Source: Streptomyces curacoi (GTDB lineage: Bacteria > Actinomycetota > Actinomycetes > Streptomycetales > Streptomycetaceae). From it: DNA of 64,000 bases. The stretch is taken from assembly GCF_001513975.1 (NCBI RefSeq), contig NZ_KQ947998.1, positions 62,001-126,000 of the forward strand, given 5' to 3'. A program made the position numbers and the translations under genes. The notes beneath the pieces are model-generated. The model searched no databases, had not been told where the DNA came from, and worked only from the letters and a program-made list of their open reading frames with translations. Shown in pieces: positions 11,904 through 20,372 of the stretch (its first letter is position 1; each line of letters begins with the position of its first letter).

Positions 11904-11936
11904 GCGTACTCATCGCGTACTCATCGAGTGCTCATC
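11904..11936. repeat. Three 11-bp direct repeats in the infB leader
   Basis: GCGTACTCATC occurs twice in tandem (11904-11914 and 11915-11925), followed by the variant GAGTGCTCATC (11926-11936). They lie 50-80 bp upstream of the infB start, between ylxR and infB. The role is unknown; a protein-binding array or replication slippage could explain it. Confidence 0.6.
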
Positions 11937-12000
11937 GCAATCTCGACCTGCTTTCGACTCGCGAGGTACCAGGGCCGCACGGGGTTCCGCGCGACGCTTC

Positions 12001-12297
12001 TTACGGTGTTGCCTGCTCAGCAACTGTTGTCTGCTCGACGTATCGGCGCAACGCCTTTGTGTCGAGCGCTCCCGGGGCGCGCAACGCCCGCGTGAACGCC
12101 CGGCGGCGTACCGCCTGGTCGAGACAGACCAGTGCGGGGTGTACGTACGCACCCCGGCCGGGCAGCGTACCGCGAGGATCAGGGACGCATTCGTCCTTGA
12201 TCGCCACGATGCGCAGCAGATCAGTCTTGGCCGCTCGCTCCCGGCACCCCACACAGGTGCGTTCAGGGCATGCGCGGACGCGTGTCCGGCCAGACAC
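12001..12297 (-). CDS. ylxR: YlxR family RNA-binding protein (DUF448)
   Basis: This 98-residue protein carries the DUF448 signature RTCVGCRERAAKTDLLRIV, then PGRGAYVH and the CLDQAVRRRAFTRAL helix. YlxR proteins sit between nusA and infB in many Gram-positive bacteria. They have been linked to RNA binding and, in Bacillus, to transcriptional control and RNase P; which applies here is not known. The GTG at 12297 has GGGGAGG 11 nt upstream. The 102-bp gap to nusA contains a small CCCC-TTT-GGGG hairpin. Confidence 0.9.
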   Translation of the reverse strand: MSGRTRVRACPERTCVGCRERAAKTDLLRIVAIKDECVPDPRGTLPGRGAYVHPALVCLDQAVRRRAFTRALRAPGALDTKALRRYVEQTTVAEQATP

Positions 12298-12399
12298 AGT
12301 TAAGTCTACCTCCCCGTAGCGACCTCACCCCTTTGGGGCAGGATTCGAACAGTTGCCGCGCGATAACCTGACGTGATCTAAGCGACCTGCGGCTGGGAT

Positions 12400-13386
12400 C
12401 TATTCCCCGGCCTGCTCGGTGTCCGGGCGGATGTCGATCCGCCAGCCGGTGAGCCGGGCCGCAAGCCGGGCGTTCTGCCCTTCCTTGCCGATCGCCAGGG
12501 ACAGCTGGTAGTCGGGCACCGTCACCCGCGCCGAGCGGGACGCCATGTCCACGACCTCCACCTTGGAGACCCGGGCCGGCGACAGCGCGTTCGCCACCAT
12601 CTCGGCCGGGTCGTCCGACCAGTCGACGATGTCGATCTTCTCGCCGTTCAGCTCGCCCATGACATTGCGCACCCGGCCGCCCATGGGGCCGATACAGGCG
12701 CCCTTGGCGTTCAGGCCGCTGCGGGTGGACCGTACGGCGATCTTCGTGCGGTGACCGGCCTCACGTGCGATGGCGGCGATCTCGACGGACCCGTCGGCGA
12801 TCTCGGGCACCTCCAGGGCGAAGAGCTTCTTCACCAGGTTCGGGTGCGTGCGCGAGAGGGTCACGGACGGGCCGCGGACGCCCTTGGCCACTCGTACGAC
12901 GTACGACCGCAGCCGCATCCCGTGCGGATACGTCTCGCCGGGCACCTGCTCCTGCACCGGCAGGATGGCCTCCAGCTTGCCGATGTCCACGAGGACGTTC
13001 TTCGGGTCGCGGCCCTGCTGGACCACGCCGGTGACGATGTCGCCCTCACGCCCGGCGTACTCGCCGAGCGTCGCGTCGTCCTCGGCGTCGCGCAGCCGCT
13101 GCAGGATGACCTGCTTGGCGGTGGTGGCGGCGATACGGCCGAAGCCGGACGGGGTGTCGTCGAACTCGCGGGGCTCCTGGCCCTCCTCCAGATCCTCGGG
13201 ATCCTCCTTCGCCCACACGGTCACATGCCCGGTCTCCCGGTTGAGCTCCACGCGCGCGTGGCGGCGGCTTCCCTCGGTGCGGTGGTAGGCGATGAGGAGG
13301 GCCGACTCGATCGCCTCGACCAGCAGGTCGAAGGAGATCTCCTTCTCCCGTACCAAGCCCCGCAGGGCACTCATGTCGATGTCCAC
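12400..13386 (-). CDS. nusA: Transcription termination/antitermination factor NusA
   Basis: NusA binds RNA polymerase and modulates pausing, termination and antitermination. The 328-residue protein has the N-terminal polymerase-binding domain (MSALRGLVREKEISFDLLVEAIESAL), an S1 domain beginning near GREGDIVTGVVQQG, and two KH domains including GACIGPMGGRVRNVMGEL and LSLAIGKEGQNARLAARLTGW. It lacks the acidic C-terminal repeats of the E. coli protein, as is normal in actinobacteria. The GTG at 13386 has GGAGG 7 nt upstream. Its start lies 2 bp after the rimP stop codon, so it is in the same operon. Confidence 0.97.
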   Translation of the reverse strand: MDIDMSALRGLVREKEISFDLLVEAIESALLIAYHRTEGSRRHARVELNRETGHVTVWAKEDPEDLEEGQEPREFDDTPSGFGRIAATTAKQVILQRLRDAEDDATLGEYAGREGDIVTGVVQQGRDPKNVLVDIGKLEAILPVQEQVPGETYPHGMRLRSYVVRVAKGVRGPSVTLSRTHPNLVKKLFALEVPEIADGSVEIAAIAREAGHRTKIAVRSTRSGLNAKGACIGPMGGRVRNVMGELNGEKIDIVDWSDDPAEMVANALSPARVSKVEVVDMASRSARVTVPDYQLSLAIGKEGQNARLAARLTGWRIDIRPDTEQAGE

Positions 13387-13388
13387 GG

Positions 13389-13895
13389 CTACGCCTCCTC
13401 TTCCTTCTCGTTCTTGCTGTCCTTGCGGCTGAACTCGACCTGCACGCGGGCCTTGGCGATGTCCGGGAAGTCGAGTCTGCGGCTTGTGGCCTTGCGGCCC
13501 TTCACGCCGGGCACTTCGAGGTCGAGTCCGTCGTCGTCGACCTTCATGATCCTGGCCACCAGCTCGCCGCCCTCGGCCAGTTGGAACTTCACCAGCCGGT
13601 CGACGGCACGTACGTAGTGCCGGTGCTCCGTGAGGAGGCGCTCCGCGCCCGGGGTGCCGACCTCAAGGGTGTACTCGCCCTCGCCCATCGCGTCCGTCTC
13701 GTCGAGCTTCGCCGAGAGCGCACGGCTCACATCGGCGATTTGATCCAGGTCCGCCCCGGTGTCGGAGTCGACGACGACGCGCAGCACGCGCTTGCGTCCG
13801 ACCGAGTCCACCGCGATCTCTTCGAGATCCAGGCCCTGGGAGCTGACGAGGGGTTCCAGCAGTTCTCGCAGCCTCTCGCTCTGGGTGGTGCTCAT
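13389..13895 (-). CDS. rimP: Ribosome maturation factor RimP
   Basis: RimP (168 residues) assists assembly of the 30S subunit. The N-terminal domain has LDLEEIAVDSVGRKRVLRVVVDSDTGADLDQIADVSRALSAKLDE, including the characteristic LEVGTPGAERLLTEHRHY motif near the middle. A charged Lys/Glu tail ends the protein. The ATG at 13895 has GGAG 8 nt upstream. The frame is open for 30 more codons but they lack family similarity. It is the first gene of the minus-strand translation operon, divergent from the lipoprotein gene at 14116. Confidence 0.95.
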   Translation of the reverse strand: MSTTQSERLRELLEPLVSSQGLDLEEIAVDSVGRKRVLRVVVDSDTGADLDQIADVSRALSAKLDETDAMGEGEYTLEVGTPGAERLLTEHRHYVRAVDRLVKFQLAEGGELVARIMKVDDDGLDLEVPGVKGRKATSRRLDFPDIAKARVQVEFSRKDSKNEKEEEA

Positions 13896-13922
13896 CCGGG
13901 TGACTCCTCGGCCGCGTGTGCT

Positions 13923-13951
13923 GTTGTGGGATGGGTCGCGTGTCTGGTCAA
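13923..13951 (-). promoter_or_regulatory. Possible promoter of the rimP-nusA-infB operon
   Basis: On the minus strand TTGACC (13951-13946) lies 17 bp before CACAAC (13928-13923), about 28 bp upstream of the rimP start codon. The -35 box is good and the -10 box is poor. A TACCCT element directly upstream could be an alternative. The rest of this 220-bp divergent region shows no gene. Confidence 0.3.
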
Positions 13952-14115
13952 AGGGTATCCGGTCGCGAGGGCTGTTGCCGTCCACCTGGGCCCGAGCGGT
14001 GCCGATGGGTGGTGCCGTGCGGTTGCGCGGGTACGGTGATCACGGGCCCGCCGCCCGTTGATCGAGCAACTGCTTTCGCAAGTGCTTTCGTACGAGTTCC
14101 CCGAGGACGTCTGCC

Positions 14116-14703
14116 GTGCCGTACCCCTCGCCACCGCGCTCCCCCTCGGGGCCGCGGAGAAGAACCCTCCTGGCCTCGGCTTCCGGGCTTGCCCTGCTGG
14201 TCGGCTGCTCCTCGCGTGACGAGGACTCGGAGGGCGCTACGGGCGGCAGCCCGTCGGCCGCCGACCGGGCACGCGCGCGTGCGGCCCGGGACAGCGAAGG
14301 GCTGGTCGAGCGGTACGACGCGGTGCTCGCCGCGCATCCGGTACTGACGGAGGCGCTGGCACCGCTACGGGCGGAAGTCGTGCGGCATGTGGACGCGTTC
14401 GGCGGGGGTGCCTCCGCGCCTTCCGGGTCATCCGGGCCTGCCGGGCCTGCCGGGCCTGCCAAGGGGCCTTCTACGGCGGCCGAGGCACCTGGGGACAAGT
14501 CGTCGCCGTCGGCCTCCCCGTCGGCCACCGTGCCCGGGAACGAGCGGGACGCCCTGGCCGAGCTCGCCGCCGCCGAGCGGGCGCTGGCGGACCGGCGGGC
14601 GAAGGCGCTCCTCGACGTGCCGGGCGAACTGGCACGGCTGCTCGCCTCCGTGGCGGCGGCCGGGGCGGCGCACGCGTTTCTGCTGACGGAGGGGGCCCGG
14701 TGA
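14116..14703 (+). CDS. Tat/lipoprotein-type secreted protein of unknown function
   Basis: This 195-residue protein starts at GTG 14116, with GAGGA about 9 nt upstream. The N-terminus has twin-arginine-like RRRTLLASASGLALLVGC ending in a lipobox (LVGC), so it is probably a membrane-anchored exported lipoprotein. The mature part is Ala-rich and helical, with a Gly/Ser/Pro-rich linker around residues 95-135. No catalytic motif is visible. The stop overlaps the next gene (GTGA), and in Streptomyces this gene pairs with a ferritin-like DUF4439 gene. The two probably act together, but the function is unknown. Confidence 0.8.
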   Translation: MPYPSPPRSPSGPRRRTLLASASGLALLVGCSSRDEDSEGATGGSPSAADRARARAARDSEGLVERYDAVLAAHPVLTEALAPLRAEVVRHVDAFGGGASAPSGSSGPAGPAGPAKGPSTAAEAPGDKSSPSASPSATVPGNERDALAELAAAERALADRRAKALLDVPGELARLLASVAAAGAAHAFLLTEGAR

Positions 14704-15164
14704 GCGAGGCGAGGAAGACGACGTTGACGGCCCTGCAGGCGGCGCTGGCCGCCGAGCACGCCGCCGTGTACGGGTACGGCGTCGTCGGCGGCCGGATCCG
14801 GGAGGAACGGCGCTCGGAGGCACGCGAGGCGTACGACGCGCACCGGGCGCGGCGGGACGCACTGGCGCGCGAGGTGCGCGACCTGGGCGCCGAACCGGTC
14901 GCCGCGAGCGCCGCGTACGCGCTGCCGTTCCCGGTGCCGGACTCGGCCGCGGGGGTGCGGCTCGCCGCCGAGCTGGAGGACCGGGTGGCCGGGGTGTACT
15001 CGGACCTGGTGCGGGCAGCCGAGGGTGAGGTGCGGGGTACGGCCGCCGAGGCGCTGCGGGAGGCGGCGGTGCGGGCGGTGCGCTGGCGAGGCGAGAGCGT
15101 AGCCTTCCCTGGGCTCGCCGAGCGGGCGGCCTCCGCGTCGGCATCGGCGGCGCCCACGGCGTGA
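14700..15164 (+). CDS. Ferritin-like DUF4439 domain protein
   Basis: The 154-residue protein is almost entirely helical. The opening LTALQAALAAEHAAVYGYGVVGG matches DUF4439, a ferritin-like four-helix family, with Glu and His in helix 1 where metal ligands would be. Further Glu/Asp/His residues occur in LREEAYDAHRARRD-like helices, although I cannot confirm a full di-metal site. It starts with GTG inside the preceding lipoprotein stop (4-bp overlap), so the pair is co-translated. It has no signal peptide of its own. Confidence 0.8.
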   Translation: MSEARKTTLTALQAALAAEHAAVYGYGVVGGRIREERRSEAREAYDAHRARRDALAREVRDLGAEPVAASAAYALPFPVPDSAAGVRLAAELEDRVAGVYSDLVRAAEGEVRGTAAEALREAAVRAVRWRGESVAFPGLAERAASASASAAPTA

Positions 15165-15215
15165 CGCGGGACGGACAAGCACGTACGGGCGGTACGGGAA
15201 GGGAACGACTCGCGC

Positions 15216-16109
15216 ATGGCTTTCGAACCACCGCAGCGTCTGGTCAGGGCGCTCGGTGAGACGGCACCGGACGGTGACGACTGGTTGGAGAAGCTGCCGG
15301 AGGCGGCCCACCAGGCCGTCGCGCTACGCGAGTTGACCGTTGAGCGGGTGCAGATGCCGGGCGGCCGCAGCAGCCTGGTGGTGCTGGTGCGGCGTGCGGA
15401 CGGTACGCCGGCCGTGCTCAAGCTGGCCCCGCCCCGGGCCCGCCCCGAGAGCGAGCGGGCCGCGCTCGCGCACTGGGGCGGTCTGGGCGCCGTACAACTG
15501 CTGGAACCCTTCGTGACCGAGGGCGTGCTGCTGCTGGAGCGGCTGCATCCGGATCTGTCGGTGCGGTCGTTGCCGGAGGCGAAGGCGCTGCTGGAGGCGG
15601 CGGGGACGCTGCGGCGGCTGTGGGTCGAGCCGCCGGCCGGGCACCGTTTCGAGACCGTGGCGGAGCGGACCGGGCGGCAGGCCGAGGCCATGCGGGCGGC
15701 GGCGAACTCCGAGGTGGCGGCGCTGGTCGACGCCGCGCTCGCCGCCCGTGCGGAACTGCTCGCCGAGCCGCGCGAGCATCGGTTGCTGCACGGCACGTTC
15801 CGGCAGAGCAAGGTGCTCGCCGGGGAGCGGATGCCGTGGCTGGCGGTGGGGCCGGATCCTGTGGTCGGTGAGTGCGCGTTCGATCTGGCGCGGCTGGTCC
15901 GGGACCGGGTGGAGGACCTGATCGCCTCGCCGTCGGGGGCCGCGACGACGCGGCGGCGGGTGAAGCGGCTCGCGGAGTCGCTGGACGTCGACCAGGAGCG
16001 GCTGCGGGGGTGGACGCTGTTCCGGGCAGTGGAGTCGGGCGTACGGGCGCGCCGCGTCGGCCGCGCACAGGACGCGGAGCTGCTCCTGGAGTTCGCGAGC
16101 TGGCTGTAG
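15216..16109 (+). CDS. Aminoglycoside-phosphotransferase-like protein with degenerate kinase motifs
   Basis: This 297-residue protein has the fold pattern of the APH(6)/hydroxyurea-phosphotransferase group. It has an N-lobe with VLKLAPP, then GVLLLERLHPDLSVRSL and a C-lobe. The catalytic loop, normally HGDLHxxN, reads HGTFRQSK, so both the catalytic Asp and the metal-binding Asn are changed. The next acidic motif, DPxxDLA in active kinases, reads GECAFDLA. It is therefore probably a pseudokinase with a binding or scaffold role, or a strongly diverged enzyme. It follows the ferritin-like gene by 51 bp on the same strand. The ATG at 15216 has GGGAA about 13 nt upstream. Confidence 0.75.
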   Translation: MAFEPPQRLVRALGETAPDGDDWLEKLPEAAHQAVALRELTVERVQMPGGRSSLVVLVRRADGTPAVLKLAPPRARPESERAALAHWGGLGAVQLLEPFVTEGVLLLERLHPDLSVRSLPEAKALLEAAGTLRRLWVEPPAGHRFETVAERTGRQAEAMRAAANSEVAALVDAALAARAELLAEPREHRLLHGTFRQSKVLAGERMPWLAVGPDPVVGECAFDLARLVRDRVEDLIASPSGAATTRRRVKRLAESLDVDQERLRGWTLFRAVESGVRARRVGRAQDAELLLEFASWL

Positions 16110-16130
16110 GCGGCGCCGCATGAGCACGCG

Positions 16131-16148
16131 TACTCAGACGGCTGAGTA
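16131..16148. promoter_or_regulatory. Palindrome TACTCAG-ACGG-CTGAGTA upstream of a lipoprotein gene
   Basis: Two perfect 7-nt arms are separated by ACGG. The palindrome lies 22 bp beyond the kinase-like gene and 46 bp before the lipoprotein start. It is too short and lacks a T-tract for a terminator, so an operator is plausible. Confidence 0.45.
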
Positions 16149-16194
16149 ACCGCGCCCATGCCCGGCAGGGCTCGCGGACGGACAGACTCCTGCG

Positions 16195-16929
16195 GTGAGG
16201 ACGACTGGACGCAGGGCGTTACTGGTGGGGCTGGCGCTGGCGGGATTGCTGGGGTCGGGCTGCTCCGCCGCACCACGGCCGGACGCCGAGGAGCGGCACC
16301 GGCTGGTGACCTCCGCTGCGGCACGGCAGCAGCGGGCGCAGGCCGAGGAGGCCATCCGCGAACGGGTGGCGGCCTTCGCGGCTCGCCCGTCCCTGGAGCC
16401 GGTGTTCCTGTGGTTCTCCGACTACTGCACCGGGCCCCGTCTGCCGGATCTCTTCGACCAGTCGGAGGATCCCGAGGTGGTGCACTGCCGCATGGAGGCC
16501 ATCGCCTACTACGGGGCGCGCGAGGGTGTGACACCGACGCTGAAGGACATCGGCCGGGGCCGGCTGGGCGACTGGGGCGGTCTGACCGGCGCAGGCCCGG
16601 ACACCGGCGGGGTCGGCGGGCTGCGGTACGCGCTGGAGTACCAGCGGCTCAAGGGCCGACAGGCCGACGGGCTGCGCCTGTCCAGGCCCGAGCTGAACGG
16701 TCCGTCGTTCACCGTGGAGTGGGACGACCCGTGGGACCCGGCCTGGAAGGTCGAGGAGCCCATGCCGTGCCCCTCGCCCGCCTGGCCGGACGGGCGCTGC
16801 CTGGTGGAGCCCGCCGGAACGACGGTGGCTGCGGCGCGCGCACGCCACGGCACCGTCTTCGCGGTCCACTTCACGAGCGAGGAGTACTGGACCTACTCCC
16901 GCGAGGAGTGGCAGTCCGCGGGAGCGTGA
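16195..16929 (+). CDS. Predicted lipoprotein, function unknown
   Basis: The 244-residue protein begins RTTGRRALLVGLALAGLLGSGC, a signal peptide with a lipobox ending at Cys 23. The mature part has a helical segment rich in Ala/Arg/Glu. A globular region with conserved-looking Cys, Trp and Asp residues follows (LWFSDYCTGPRLPDLF, WDDPWDPAWKVEEPMPCPSPAWPDGRC). I do not recognise the family. The GTG at 16195 has only a weak ribosome binding site. It converges on proS with 25 bp between the stops. Confidence 0.75.
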   Translation: MRTTGRRALLVGLALAGLLGSGCSAAPRPDAEERHRLVTSAAARQQRAQAEEAIRERVAAFAARPSLEPVFLWFSDYCTGPRLPDLFDQSEDPEVVHCRMEAIAYYGAREGVTPTLKDIGRGRLGDWGGLTGAGPDTGGVGGLRYALEYQRLKGRQADGLRLSRPELNGPSFTVEWDDPWDPAWKVEEPMPCPSPAWPDGRCLVEPAGTTVAAARARHGTVFAVHFTSEEYWTYSREEWQSAGA

Positions 16930-16954
16930 CCGCCACTCGTCGGCCGAGTCGAGG

Positions 16955-18658
16955 TCAGGCCGTGAGGCGGGCGACGGCCTCGTCGACCGTCAGTTCCTCG
17001 CGTTCGCCGGTCCTGCGGTCCTTCAGCTCCAGCACGCCCTCGCCCGCGCGCCGCCCGGCCACCAGGATCTGCGGTACGCCGATCAGCTCGGAGTCGGTGA
17101 ACTTCACGCCCGGCGAGACGCCCGCCCGGTCGTCGCACAGGACGCGCAGGCCGGCCGCGGCCAGCTTCTCGGCGACGTCGAGGGCGAGTTCGGTCTGCAG
17201 GGCCTTGCCGGCGGCGACCACGTGCACGTCGGCCGGGGCGACCTCGGCGGGCCAGCACAGGCCCTTGTCGTCGGCGGTCTGCTCGGCGAGGGCGGCGACG
17301 GCGCGGGAGACGCCGATGCCGTAGGAGCCCATGGTGACGCGGACCGGCTTGCCGTTCTGGCCGAGGACGTCGAGCTTGAGGGCGTCGGCGTACTTGCGGC
17401 CCAGCTGGAAGATGTGGCCGATCTCGATGGCGCGGTCGAGCTTGAGGCCGGTGCCGCACTTCGGGCAGGGGTCGCCCTCCTGCACGACCACGACGTCGAC
17501 GTACTCGTCGACCTCGAAGTCACGGCCCGCGACGACGTTCTTCGCGTGCATGCCCTCCTTGTTGGCGCCCGTGATCCACGCGGTGCCGGGGGCCACGCGC
17601 GGGTCGGCGAGGTACTTGACCTTCTCGCCCATGCCCTGCGGGCCGACGTAGCCGCGGACCAGGTCCGCACGGCCCGCGAAGTCGGCCTCCGTGACCATCT
17701 CGACGACGGCCGGGGCGAAGTGCGCCTCCACCTTGTCCATGTCGACCTCGCGGTCGCCGGGGACGCCGACGGCCACGATCTCGCCGTCGACCTTGACGAG
17801 GAGGTTCTTCAGGGTGGCCGAGGCCGGGACGCCGAGGGATGCGGCCAGTGTCTCGATGGTCGGGGTGTCGGGGGTGGGGATCTCCTCGGCGGCCGGGGCG
17901 TCGGCGGCGTCGACCGGCTTCAGCTCGTACGAGATCGCCTCGGTGTTGGCGGCGAAGTCGCAGTTCGGGCAGTCCGCGAAGGTGTCCTCGCCGGCGCCGG
18001 CCGGGGCGAGGAACTCCTCCGACTTGGAGCCGCCCATCGCGCCTGCGGTCGCGGCGCAGATGCGGTAGTCGAGGCCGAGGCGCTCGAAGACGCGCTGGTA
18101 GGCCTGGCGGTGCAGGGCGTAGGAGCGGGCCAGGCCCTCGTCGTCCAGGTCGAAGGAGTAGGAGTCCTTCATCAGGAACTCACGTCCGCGCAGGATGCCG
18201 GCCCGCGGGCGGGCCTCGTCGCGGTACTTGTGCTGAATCTGGTAGAGGATGACCGGCATGTCCTTGTAGGAGGACGCCTGGTCCTTCACCAGCAGGGTGA
18301 AGATCTCCTCGTGGGTCGGGCCGAGCAGGTAGTCGCCGCCCTTGCGGTCCTTCAGGCGGAACAGTTCCTGGCCGTACTCGTCCCAGCGGCCGGTGGCGTC
18401 GTACGGCTCACGCGGCAGCAGCGCGGGGAGCAGCACCTCCTGGGCGCCGATGGCGTCCATCTCCTCGCGGACGATGCGCTCGACGTTGGCCAGGACCCGC
18501 TTGCCGAGGGGCAGCCAGGACCAGATGCCGGCCGCCGTGCGGCGGACGTAGCCGGCGCGGACGAGCAACTTGTGGCTGAGGACCTCGGCGTCCGCCGGGT
18601 CGTCGCGCAACGTCTTCGCCATCAACTGGGACATGCGCTGGACCGGTGCGTTCGCCAT
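16955..18658 (-). CDS. proS: Prolyl-tRNA synthetase, bacterial type with editing domain
   Basis: This 567-residue class II synthetase charges tRNA-Pro. The N-terminus (MSQLMAKTLRDDPADAEVLSHKLLVRAGYVRR) and motif 2 (YQIQHKYRDEARPRAGILRGREF) mark the bacterial form. An INS/YbaK-type editing insertion lies at about residues 225-380. Motif 3 is GSYGIGVSRAVAALAEQ. The anticodon-binding domain ends the protein. The ATG at 18658 has AGGAG 10 nt upstream. It is 72 bp downstream of a GNAT gene on the same strand. Confidence 0.96.
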   Translation of the reverse strand: MANAPVQRMSQLMAKTLRDDPADAEVLSHKLLVRAGYVRRTAAGIWSWLPLGKRVLANVERIVREEMDAIGAQEVLLPALLPREPYDATGRWDEYGQELFRLKDRKGGDYLLGPTHEEIFTLLVKDQASSYKDMPVILYQIQHKYRDEARPRAGILRGREFLMKDSYSFDLDDEGLARSYALHRQAYQRVFERLGLDYRICAATAGAMGGSKSEEFLAPAGAGEDTFADCPNCDFAANTEAISYELKPVDAADAPAAEEIPTPDTPTIETLAASLGVPASATLKNLLVKVDGEIVAVGVPGDREVDMDKVEAHFAPAVVEMVTEADFAGRADLVRGYVGPQGMGEKVKYLADPRVAPGTAWITGANKEGMHAKNVVAGRDFEVDEYVDVVVVQEGDPCPKCGTGLKLDRAIEIGHIFQLGRKYADALKLDVLGQNGKPVRVTMGSYGIGVSRAVAALAEQTADDKGLCWPAEVAPADVHVVAAGKALQTELALDVAEKLAAAGLRVLCDDRAGVSPGVKFTDSELIGVPQILVAGRRAGEGVLELKDRRTGEREELTVDEAVARLTA

Positions 18659-18730
18659 GGTTCTTCGACTCCTGCTGCGTAAGGGTTGTGGCAGGAGGTT
18701 AGCCGGGCGGTACGGGCCGGTGGAAATCGG

Positions 18731-19261
18731 TTAACGACGGCGGAGGGGAAGCGGGGCTCCCATGACGGCGTACGGCTTCGGGGCGCTCGGGAAGAGGACC
18801 TGGCGGGCGAGGTCCTGGTAGCCGAGGGAGCGGTAGAGGCCGCGGGCCGGGCTCTCGATGTCGATCGCCGAGAGGATCGAGCGGGGTTCGACGGCGCTGT
18901 CGGTGATCGTGGTGATCAGGGTGCGGCCGATGCCACGGCTCTGGTAGCGGGGGTGGACGTGGAGTTCGGTGATGACGAAGGAGTCGTCGAGCCAGTCGTC
19001 GTGGCCCTGGGCTCGCAGGTACGGCTCGACGACGGTTGACCACCAGTGGGTGCGGTCGTTGGGCATGCCGTAGACGAACCCCACGAGGCGCCCGGAGGCG
19101 GTGGCGCCGAGGGCGCGGGCGCCGGGGTACGTCATGTGCCGCAGGACGATCTGGCGGCGTACGGCTACTTCGTCGGGGCCTAGGCCGAAGGCTACGGCCT
19201 GGACGGCGAGGGCCTCGTCGACATGGGCTGATAGGTCGAGGGGGCCGATGACGAGGTCCAT
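18731..19261 (-). CDS. GNAT family N-acetyltransferase
   Basis: This 176-residue protein contains the acetyl-CoA-binding motif A as VITELHVHPRYQSRGIGRTLI. The motif B region ARGLYRSLGYQDLARQVLF follows near the C-terminus. The acceptor substrate cannot be told from sequence. The ATG at 19261 gives a full-length domain although its ribosome binding site is weak. It lies just upstream of proS and 114 bp downstream of another GNAT gene. Part of the dispersed intergenic repeat occupies that gap. Confidence 0.85.
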   Translation of the reverse strand: MDLVIGPLDLSAHVDEALAVQAVAFGLGPDEVAVRRQIVLRHMTYPGARALGATASGRLVGFVYGMPNDRTHWWSTVVEPYLRAQGHDDWLDDSFVITELHVHPRYQSRGIGRTLITTITDSAVEPRSILSAIDIESPARGLYRSLGYQDLARQVLFPSAPKPYAVMGAPLPLRRR

Positions 19262-19299
19262 GCGGGGACTCTACAGGGGGGTTTGGGGTGTCTGCCGGG

Positions 19300-19360
19300 C
19301 GCGGGTTGGTGTGGCTGGTCGCGCAGTTCGCCGCGCTCCTGAGGGCGTTGCCCGCGCGCC
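19300..19360. repeat. Dispersed intergenic repeat, partial copy
   Basis: GCGGGTTGGTGTGGCTGGTC at 19301-19320, followed by GCGC, resembles the left part of the copy at 20373-20394. The remainder diverges but keeps a hairpin-forming GC-rich tail. It lies between two GNAT genes. Confidence 0.55.
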
Positions 19361-19375
19361 TCTCGAAAGGGACCG

Positions 19376-20224
19376 TCAGAACAGGACGCTCATGAAGGCG
19401 CCGACCTCTCGGAAGCCGACCCTCCGGTACGTCCGCCTCGCCGCCGTATTGAAGTCGTTGACGTACAGGCTCACCACCGGGGCCACGTCCGTGAGCGCGT
19501 AGCGCAGTACCGCTGCCATTCCGGGGGCGGCCAGGCCCTGGCCCCGGTACTCGGGGGCCACCCACACGCCCTGGATCTGGCAGGCCCGGTCCGTCGCGGC
19601 GCCGATCTCGGCCTTGAAGACGACCTTGCCGTGGTGGTCGAGGCGGGCGAAGGAGCGGCCGGAGCCGACGAGTTCGGCGACTCTCGCCTGGTAGAGGAGC
19701 CCGCCGTCGCCCGCCAGCGGCGATACGCCGACCTCCTCGGTGAACATCGCCACGCACGCCGGCATGATCGTCTCCATCTCGTCCTTGCGGATGCGGCGGA
19801 CGTACGGATCCGGGGCGATGTCGGCCGGCATGCGGTCGGTGACCATGAGGGGCTGGTGGGCGCGGACCTCGCGGGCCGGGCCCCAGCTCGGTTCCAGCAG
19901 GCGCCACAGCTGGGCGGTCGAGTCGGCGGGGCCGACGACGGAGGAGCAGCGGCGGCCCGCGCGCCGGGCGCGGTCGGCGAAGGCGCGTACCGCTCGCGGG
20001 GTCGCGCAGATCGGGACGAGGTTGGCGCCCGCGTAACACAGGGACGTCAGCATGCCGCCCTCGTACCAGCCCCACATCTCGCCGCCGAGGCGCCACGGGT
20101 CGAGGCCGGCGACCTGGACGCGGGACGTCACGAAGGCGTTCGCGACCGGCTCGCGGTCGAGGACGGCGAGCGCGGCGTCCAGGTCACTCGGTTCGAGCAC
20201 CCGTGAGGTGGTCTGGGTCAACAC
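19376..20224 (-). CDS. GNAT family N-acetyltransferase with DUF4081 domain
   Basis: The 282-residue protein has an N-terminal DUF4081-type half (SRVLEPSDLDAALAVLDREPVANAFV). The C-terminal GNAT half has acetyl-CoA motif A as GVWVAPEYRGQGLAAPGMAAVL, then SLYVNDFNTAARRTYRRVGFREVG. I placed the start at GTG 20224 because GGAGGG lies 10 nt upstream. The frame continues 77 codons into intergenic repeat sequence that lacks similarity to the family. This two-domain architecture is common next to ispG in Streptomyces. The substrate is unknown. Confidence 0.88.
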   Translation of the reverse strand: MLTQTTSRVLEPSDLDAALAVLDREPVANAFVTSRVQVAGLDPWRLGGEMWGWYEGGMLTSLCYAGANLVPICATPRAVRAFADRARRAGRRCSSVVGPADSTAQLWRLLEPSWGPAREVRAHQPLMVTDRMPADIAPDPYVRRIRKDEMETIMPACVAMFTEEVGVSPLAGDGGLLYQARVAELVGSGRSFARLDHHGKVVFKAEIGAATDRACQIQGVWVAPEYRGQGLAAPGMAAVLRYALTDVAPVVSLYVNDFNTAARRTYRRVGFREVGAFMSVLF

Positions 20225-20372
20225 GTGCGGAGGGCCCTCCGGGGAGCTGCTGGTCTCCGCACTGTACCTGCGGATGCTGAGCCATGCCGCCCTGCCTCGG
20301 TGCCGCCTGCTTTGAGGTGACCGTTGGATGCCGGGCGCCCACGAGCTCGGCAGGGCCTGTGGTCCGGCCAGT

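Noticed and set aside
12325..12365. A minus-strand sequence resembling a tRNA T-loop (TTCGAAT)
   Set aside because: The flanking bases do not form the 5-bp T-stem, and no acceptor or anticodon arm can be drawn.
14471..16534. 687-codon minus-strand frame over four plus-strand genes
   Set aside because: Ser/Arg/Pro-rich product without motifs. The plus-strand genes have signal peptides, ribosome binding sites and coupled overlaps.
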